Source: Culturomica sp.
GTDB lineage: Bacteria > Bacteroidota > Bacteroidia > Bacteroidales > Marinifilaceae
Direction of reading: 5' to 3'
Length of the DNA: 41,067 nt
NCBI GenBank assembly: GCA_031271755.1
Contig: JAISVB010000042.1
Span: 1-41,067, forward strand
The notes under the pieces were generated by a model. It saw only the letters and a list, made by a program, of their open reading frames with translations. It made no database searches and was not told the origin of the DNA. The first letter of the stretch is position 1, and the number at the start of each line of letters is the position of its first letter. Made by a program: the position numbers and the translations under genes. Positions 41,009 through 41,067 of the stretch are shown one piece after another.

Positions 41009-41067
41009 AAAATTTGTTGTTCTTTAGAGTTTGGCTTATCGGGACGCTCCGGTGTATTGTCCGTCGG
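41009..41067 (+). repeat. Dispersed repeat copy at the window end (truncated)
   Basis: The 25 bases from 41009 match 33001-33025 with one difference, and 41040-41062 match the reverse complement of 13631-13653 exactly. The copy joins both modules and is cut by the window edge. Confidence 0.88.

Overview
The window comes from a member of the Bacteroidota, most likely the order Bacteroidales, with roughly balanced base composition in genes and AT-rich gaps. Three things point there: Bacteroides-type promoters (TTTG, 19-21 bases, TAnnTTTG) ahead of several genes; lineage-restricted families (DUF4295 beside L33 and L28, DUF4491, DUF4494, DUF5106-type thioredoxins, CCC-motif membrane protein); and many SPII lipoproteins. 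The genus cannot be read from the sequence. Most of the window is ordinary chromosomal housekeeping; the left end (1-2.87 kb) looks accessory.

Layout. 1-2865: a helix-turn-helix protein (-), a phage-like hypothetical protein with a micropeptide behind a strong promoter covered by a palindrome, and a hicAB toxin-antitoxin pair. 2975-7431: two tandem copies of a two-gene module, each a TPR lipoprotein plus an exported thioredoxin-fold protein with a CGHC motif, followed by a hemerythrin-LuxR regulator and an OprB-like porin (to 9525). 9534-12850 (-): class V aminotransferase, DUF2752, CCC-motif protein, pRiA4b ORF-3-like protein and miaA, apparently one operon. 12851-13765: a 0.9-kb non-coding gap packed with inverted and direct repeats. 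13766-19475 (+): rsfS, ftsH, a DUF2007 protein, cdsA, psd, panB and an RluA-type pseudouridine synthase. 19550-24821 (-): manC, secA, lgt. 24951-26435 (+): an exported CarboxypepD_reg-like protein, then a bidirectional terminator. 26587-27627 (-): DUF4295, rpmG, rpmB, DUF4491. 27640-32905 (-): methyltransferase-like protein, PduO-type adenosyltransferase, GH20 and GH3 enzymes. 33124-35223 (+): recG. 35296-38428 (-): DUF3332 lipoprotein, aspA, DUF4494, tRNA-Pro, PAAR protein. 38549-39525 (+): ridA and rubrerythrin. 39611-40897 (-): a lipoprotein with two retropepsin motifs.

How the genes fit together. The rsfS-ftsH-cdsA-psd-panB group joins ribosome silencing, membrane proteolysis and phospholipid synthesis. 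SecA and Lgt handle export and lipoprotein maturation, which the many lipoproteins here need. The TPR/thioredoxin modules, the hemerythrin-LuxR sensor and the rubrerythrin suggest investment in envelope redox balance and oxidative or nitrosative stress, but only gene order and domain content support that link.

The most unusual non-coding content is a mosaic repeat family seen at three places: 12.99-13.68 kb, 33.00-33.10 kb and the last 60 bases of the window. One copy holds what looks like a 63-bp hairpin insertion, and the recG promoter lies inside another copy. No CRISPR array, rRNA or complete transposase was seen.
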